From: Ponticaulis sp.
Lineage (GTDB): Bacteria; Pseudomonadota; Alphaproteobacteria; Caulobacterales; Hyphomonadaceae
Assembly (NCBI GenBank): GCA_002701295.1
Contig: NZUJ01000104.1
Location: forward strand, 1-36,299
Direction of reading: 5' to 3'
Length of the DNA: 36,299 nucleotides
Both the position numbers and the translations under genes were made by a program. The notes beneath the pieces were generated by a model, which saw nothing but the letters and a program-made list of their open reading frames with translations, was not told the origin of the DNA and did not search any database. This document shows, in pieces, positions 32,738-36,299 of the stretch; positions within the stretch are counted from its first letter, which is position 1, and the number at the start of each line of letters is the position of its first letter.

Positions 32738-34303
32738 TCAATCCAAGTCTGAACCTGAAAAACAAGTTTCCGGATCGACGTCAGGAACCGGCTGCCAGAC
32801 CATCGTCTCGTAGCTCTCATTCTCTTTGGTCGCTGTTGCTTCCTCGCCGATAACGCAGCTGCCAAAGGCGTTCTTTGACGGGAAGAAAAATGAGCCATCA
32901 ATATTGATGCCTCTGACCCGAGCGAGTTCGTCTTCTCCGGTTTCCTTATTAGCCTCAGCAGCCCAGGACTCGATTGTCAGCGTCAGGGCCTCGCTTTGGC
33001 GCTCTCGGAAAACGCGCTCCATCAGATCATCAAGGCTCCGTTCTCCCTGACTGGCCTCGCGGATTCGCGCGTCGAGGTCCGCAAAGTAGAATGCGCCCCG
33101 CACGTAAGGCACATGACGAATATCGCCATCATTAAAGCCTACTTCGACAATCGCCTGGGCCGACATTTCGCGACCAGGATTCGCGTAGTACCGTTCGCTC
33201 AGCTCATTCAGACCTGCCACGAACTCATCATAACTGATCTCCTGAGCCCGGAAAGGAAGCGTATATTCGTAATACGTGGTCAGCCCCTCATTGAACCAGG
33301 TCGCATTGCCATGGTCCTCAGCGATGAAGCCGACCCATTGATGGAGCATTTCGTGAACGAACGTCTGTCGCGGCCCTGGCTGGCCAAACTCTTCTTCTCG
33401 CGCAGGCCCGCGCGAAAGCATGAAGGAGTTATAGAGTGCTGTGGCACCTCCATAAGGTGGCGTATCAAGCTGACGTAGGAAAACCGTATAGCGCGGCGCC
33501 GGATCCAGGTGGGTAAAAAACTCGCCCAGAAACTGGTACATATGCTCAGTGAATTCCAGTTCCGCTTCGACTTCGTACGGAAAGTCGCCCAGCCAGTAAC
33601 CGTGGAACCGGCTGTCATCTGCAGCTTTGGGATATCGTCCCGCCGGGCCAGCCATAAGCCATGCCTGAACCAGCTGCCCGGGCGATCGGTCCACTTCCAC
33701 ACGACCGGCACCATAAGTCGTTACGCCCACAGGATCGTCGCTGCCAAAAGCTGACAAATCCCAGTCCAGCACTGAAGTTTCAGCCATCGTGTTGGAGGGA
33801 TAGAGCATAAAGCCCGCACCCGATCCGCTGACGCCGCCCTTTGAAGGCCGGATACCGAATGCCGGACCACCCGGCGTGTTTGGCGGTTGAACGAGTGAAC
33901 GATAGCTGATCTCAACCGGAAAGCTGACCCCACGTTCAGCGGTGAATGTACGGAAATAGGGAAATCCCCCGGGGACAGGTTCGCCATCTTCGAAAGACAG
34001 GGGAATTTCGCCCTGACGATCTGTGACCTTCAAATCGAGTGTGCGCTCGGCAATGCCAGTGACCATCACGTAAGCGATTGGAACCATGAGCTGGAGACGA
34101 TCTTCGCCCGGAGCGAGTTCACTGTCCAAGACGGCGCGAACTTCGATTGCATCGACTTCTCCAGCGTCTGTCAGCGTCGGCTTGAGCGTGACCTGATAAT
34201 CGGAACTTAGCTCCGGTTCAGCCGGCGCAGGCGCACTCGGCGCTTCAGGTCCGCAGGATGCCAGCACCAGTATGGCTGCAGCCGCAATCGTCCGACCGAG
34301 CAT
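32738..34303 (-). CDS. M1/M61-like gluzincin metallopeptidase, lipoprotein
   Basis: About 521 residues from the ATG at 34303. The frame is open to 34366; 34303 was chosen because GGAG lies 8 nt upstream and a lipoprotein signal follows (MLGRTIAAAAILVLASC, lipobox LASC). The zinc site is HEMLHQW (His317, Glu318, His321 in this numbering) with the third ligand Glu339 in WFNEGLTTYYEY, the HEXXH-X18-E spacing of gluzincins. An N-terminal beta-rich domain precedes it. GGATALYNSFMLSRG stands where M1 enzymes have GAMEN, closer to M61-type aminopeptidases. It is predicted to be a membrane-anchored periplasmic aminopeptidase. Confidence 0.85.
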   Translation of the reverse strand: MLGRTIAAAAILVLASCGPEAPSAPAPAEPELSSDYQVTLKPTLTDAGEVDAIEVRAVLDSELAPGEDRLQLMVPIAYVMVTGIAERTLDLKVTDRQGEIPLSFEDGEPVPGGFPYFRTFTAERGVSFPVEISYRSLVQPPNTPGGPAFGIRPSKGGVSGSGAGFMLYPSNTMAETSVLDWDLSAFGSDDPVGVTTYGAGRVEVDRSPGQLVQAWLMAGPAGRYPKAADDSRFHGYWLGDFPYEVEAELEFTEHMYQFLGEFFTHLDPAPRYTVFLRQLDTPPYGGATALYNSFMLSRGPAREEEFGQPGPRQTFVHEMLHQWVGFIAEDHGNATWFNEGLTTYYEYTLPFRAQEISYDEFVAGLNELSERYYANPGREMSAQAIVEVGFNDGDIRHVPYVRGAFYFADLDARIREASQGERSLDDLMERVFRERQSEALTLTIESWAAEANKETGEDELARVRGINIDGSFFFPSKNAFGSCVIGEEATATKENESYETMVWQPVPDVDPETCFSGSDLD

Positions 34304-34577
34304 GCTGATTGCTCCATGGGACTTCGATTTTGCCGGACCAGGATCGCTGAACATATCAAATCTCATTGCTATGAAGTTTCATGCAGACTGCACAAACCGA
34401 TCAGAGATTTTTATTCTGAATCAGACACTGATGCAGCAATTCCATTCCTCATGCCCGACAGACAGGTCGATTGGACATAGAAATGCTTCAAGAATGACAA
34501 TGCCATTTCAGAACAGAACGAACCGGGATCTCACCAAAGACGGCGTTACTTGCTCGAAGACGCGTCGCGTTTCAAAG

Positions 34578-35021
34578 CTAACCAGCCTTTCTGGAAATCC
34601 GGGTCGAAAGGATGACAGACGTCGTCGTGCGCTCAACGCCTTCAATGGCGATGACTTCATCGATCGAGACCTCAAGAGTCGTGACCGAAGGCGCGCTGAC
34701 GACCACGATCAGATCGAACTCTCCACTGACAGAATGAACCTCCTCAATCCCTTTCACATGATTCAACCGGTCCACAACTGCGTCCATTTGTTTGGCAGCG
34801 ACGCGGACGAGAATATGCGCACTGACCCAGTCTCTCTGGTACGGCGCGGCCAGAATGCAGGAATATGACTCTATCACGCCTGCCGTTTCCAGACGTTCCA
34901 GACGCTTCTGAGCAGTCGATCGTGACACGCCCAGCGCTTTTGCCATGTCAGAGACACTCATGCGCGCCGAGCGCTTGAGCAATTCGATCATCGCATGGTC
35001 TTGTTCCGACAATTTAATCAT
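34578..35021 (-). CDS. Lrp/AsnC-family transcriptional regulator (second)
   Basis: A 147-residue Lrp/AsnC protein. The HTH region is MSVSDMAKALGVSRSTAQKR followed by LERLETAGVIESY. The ligand domain shows HILVRVAAKQM, GIEEVHSVSGEFDLIVVVSAP and TTTSVILSTRI. It starts at ATG 35021 without a clear Shine-Dalgarno, and is divergent from the argD-like gene (116 bp), which it may control together with itself. About 274 bases between this gene and the peptidase start at 34303 hold no recognisable gene. Confidence 0.93.
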   Translation of the reverse strand: MIKLSEQDHAMIELLKRSARMSVSDMAKALGVSRSTAQKRLERLETAGVIESYSCILAAPYQRDWVSAHILVRVAAKQMDAVVDRLNHVKGIEEVHSVSGEFDLIVVVSAPSVTTLEVSIDEVIAIEGVERTTTSVILSTRISRKAG

Positions 35022-35137
35022 TTTGCGTTTTTACTACATTAAATCGATCAATATTGACCAGCAATTTAGTCAAGTTTACCCTTACAAATCAACGCGACTT
35101 GCGTCCACCTTGAATTTCGAAATTTCAGGAGGACTTC
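35022..35137. promoter_or_regulatory. Divergent lrp2/argD control region with several palindromes
   Basis: TCAATATTGA (35048-35057) is a perfect palindrome and TTGAC-N10-GTCAA (35054-35073) an inverted repeat. AATTTCGAAATT (35112-35123) is a perfect 12-bp palindrome just before the argD ribosome-binding site. A plus-strand promoter may be TTGACC (35054-35059) with TACCCT (35077-35082) at 17-bp spacing, overlapped by the inverted repeat. The layout suits repression by the adjacent Lrp protein, which is inference. Confidence 0.5.
35127..35133 (+). promoter_or_regulatory. Strong Shine-Dalgarno deciding the GTG start of argD
   Basis: AGGAGGA lies four bases (CTTC) before GTG 35138. There is no competing ATG nearby in frame, so the GTG start is secure. 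Confidence 0.75.
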
Positions 35138-36299
35138 GTGAACCGAGATCATCTTTTTCCATCTTATGCGCCACCAGAACTCAAATTTGTCCACGGACAA
35201 GGCAGCTGGCTGACCGAAGCGTCCGGAAGAAAATATCTCGATTTCATTTCGGGAATTTCAGTGAACACGCTGGGACACGCCCATCCTGATCTGGTTGCCG
35301 CGCTTCATGAGCAGTCGCAAAAACTCTGGCATTTGAGCAATATGTTCGATGTCCCGGGACAGGCTGAACTGGCAGACCGGTATTGCGAACTCACCTTCGC
35401 CGACCGGATATTCTTTACAAATTCAGGCACAGAATCGGTCGAGTGTGCGCTGAAGTCTGCACGAAAATATCAGGCGAAAGCGGGACACCCCGAGCGCATT
35501 ACCATCATTGGCTTTGAGGGCGCTTTTCATGGTCGCACTTATGCCGCCGTGAATGCTGCCGGTAATCCAAATTATCTCACAGATTTTGGCCCTGCCCTTC
35601 CTGGCTATGCCCAGGCTAAATTTGGCGATCTGAGTTCAGTGAAAGCGCTGATTGATGACACGACTGCCGCCATCATTATCGAACCGATACAGGGTGAAGG
35701 CGGACTGCGCGCAGCAAGCCTTGAATTTCTGGAAGGCCTGCGTGAACTGTGCGATGCGAACGGTCTTCTGCTGATCTATGACGAAGTTCAATGCGGTGCC
35801 GGGCGGACCGGTCGCCTTTTTGCGCACCAATGGTCTGACAAAGCCGCGCCGGACATTATGGCGACCGCCAAAGGCGTGGGCGGAGGCTTCCCAATGGGAA
35901 TGTGTTTTGCAACTGAAGCCGTTGCAAAACACATGACACCCGGCACACATGGCACAACCTATGGCGGAAACGCACTTGCGTCAGCCGTTGGGGCCGCAGT
36001 GTTGAACCACCTTGAATCACCTGAGTTTCTGGCGAAAGTAGAAAACAGTGCAAACTATCTGACCAACGCGCTGCACGGCCTCAAAACCACATTCCCGCAA
36101 CTCATCGCTGACATACGCGGCAAGGGCTTGCTAACGGGTTTCAAGCTGGACGGCATCACCAATATGGACGTCCGAAATGCTTCACGTGATGGCGGACTAC
36201 TGGTTGGCGTTGCTGGCGATAACGTTGTTCGGCTGGCTCCTCCACTGAATGTGGCGGAAGCCGAGATCGACACTGCTGTCTCTATCCTCAGAGGCGTCA
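35138..36299 (+). CDS. argD: Acetylornithine/succinylornithine-type class III aminotransferase (3' end outside)
   Basis: 387 codons are in the window, nearly the full length of ArgD, with the stop beyond the edge. The N-terminus reads NRDHLFPSYAPPELKFVHGQ and then GSWLTEASGRKYLDFISGIS. Key sites are the PLP phosphate loop FFTNSGTESVECALK, FHGRTYAAVNAAGN, EPIQGEGG, the Asp in IYDEVQCGAGRTG, the Schiff-base Lys in MATAKGVGGGFPMG and GTHGTTYGGNALA. It converts N-acetylglutamate semialdehyde to N-acetylornithine (arginine synthesis) or does the reverse in catabolism. The GTG start follows AGGAGGA. Divergence from an Lrp/AsnC gene suggests amino-acid-responsive control. Other class III specificities cannot be excluded. 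Confidence 0.88.
   Translation, partial: MNRDHLFPSYAPPELKFVHGQGSWLTEASGRKYLDFISGISVNTLGHAHPDLVAALHEQSQKLWHLSNMFDVPGQAELADRYCELTFADRIFFTNSGTESVECALKSARKYQAKAGHPERITIIGFEGAFHGRTYAAVNAAGNPNYLTDFGPALPGYAQAKFGDLSSVKALIDDTTAAIIIEPIQGEGGLRAASLEFLEGLRELCDANGLLLIYDEVQCGAGRTGRLFAHQWSDKAAPDIMATAKGVGGGFPMGMCFATEAVAKHMTPGTHGTTYGGNALASAVGAAVLNHLESPEFLAKVENSANYLTNALHGLKTTFPQLIADIRGKGLLTGFKLDGITNMDVRNASRDGGLLVGVAGDNVVRLAPPLNVAEAEIDTAVSILRGV

Noticed and set aside
34411-34506. 31-codon minus-strand ORF upstream of the HEXXH peptidase
   Set aside because: No ribosome-binding site and no distinctive composition; it is in a gap where short frames are expected by chance.
1-36299. CRISPR array, IS element ends, prophage or toxin-antitoxin genes
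   Set aside because: No regularly spaced long repeats with spacers, no transposase, no phage structural genes and no TA pair were seen; the 22-bp CAGGGA array is too short to be CRISPR.

Overview
The window looks like chromosomal DNA of a marine-type alphaproteobacterium near Hyphomonadaceae/Caulobacterales. I infer this from the rpmH-rnpA-yidC-engB-argB-(HAD nucleotidase)-dapD-dapE order, moderate GC, large TonB-dependent receptors with exported peptidases, and the protein character. The species cannot be named from sequence alone.

Layout. (1) 1-6704, minus strand: one long housekeeping run read from a good promoter at 6740-6768: rpmH, rnpA, yidC, engB, argB, a DUF1036 protein, a HAD nucleotidase, dapD and the start of dapE. 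(2) 6899-11434, plus strand: DUF547 protein, TVP38/VTT membrane protein, MerA/Lpd-like flavin reductase, orphan histidine kinase. (3) 11443-14810: lipoprotein gamma-glutamyltransferase, divergent S58/P1 (NylC-like) peptidase, small lipoprotein. (4) 14908-16740: tRNA-Arg(ACG) with promoter and terminator, followed by a 22-bp-spaced CAGGGA repeat array and an N-terminally truncated serine recombinase. This is the scar of a mobile element. (5) 16839-35021: a peptide/amino-acid utilisation region flanked by two Lrp/AsnC regulators. (6) From 35138: argD-like aminotransferase running off the window.

Region 5 is the most interesting part. One minus-strand operon is TonB receptor -> S10 peptidase -> ornithine cyclodeaminase/mu-crystallin-family imine reductase -> S10 peptidase. 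A second is S10 peptidase -> exported amidohydrolase fused to a RidA domain. Between them, on the plus strand, lies a class V PLP enzyme carrying a twin-arginine lipoprotein signal. A third minus-strand group is an HEXXH lipoprotein peptidase, a possible 47-aa coupled ORF, a class I aminotransferase and an APC permease. Together they suggest outer-membrane uptake of a peptide, trimming by periplasmic hydrolases, periplasmic PLP/enamine-imine chemistry, and inner-membrane import and transamination. The parts are recognisable families. The combination, especially an exported Rid domain beside an exported PLP enzyme, is unusual, and the substrate is unknown.

Smaller points of interest: rnpA has no ATG or GTG in its usable frame; a perfect 23-bp repeat links the recombinase 5' region to the amidohydrolase gene; and a GAAT-N5-ATTC palindrome occurs upstream of both the first Lrp gene and the TonB receptor.
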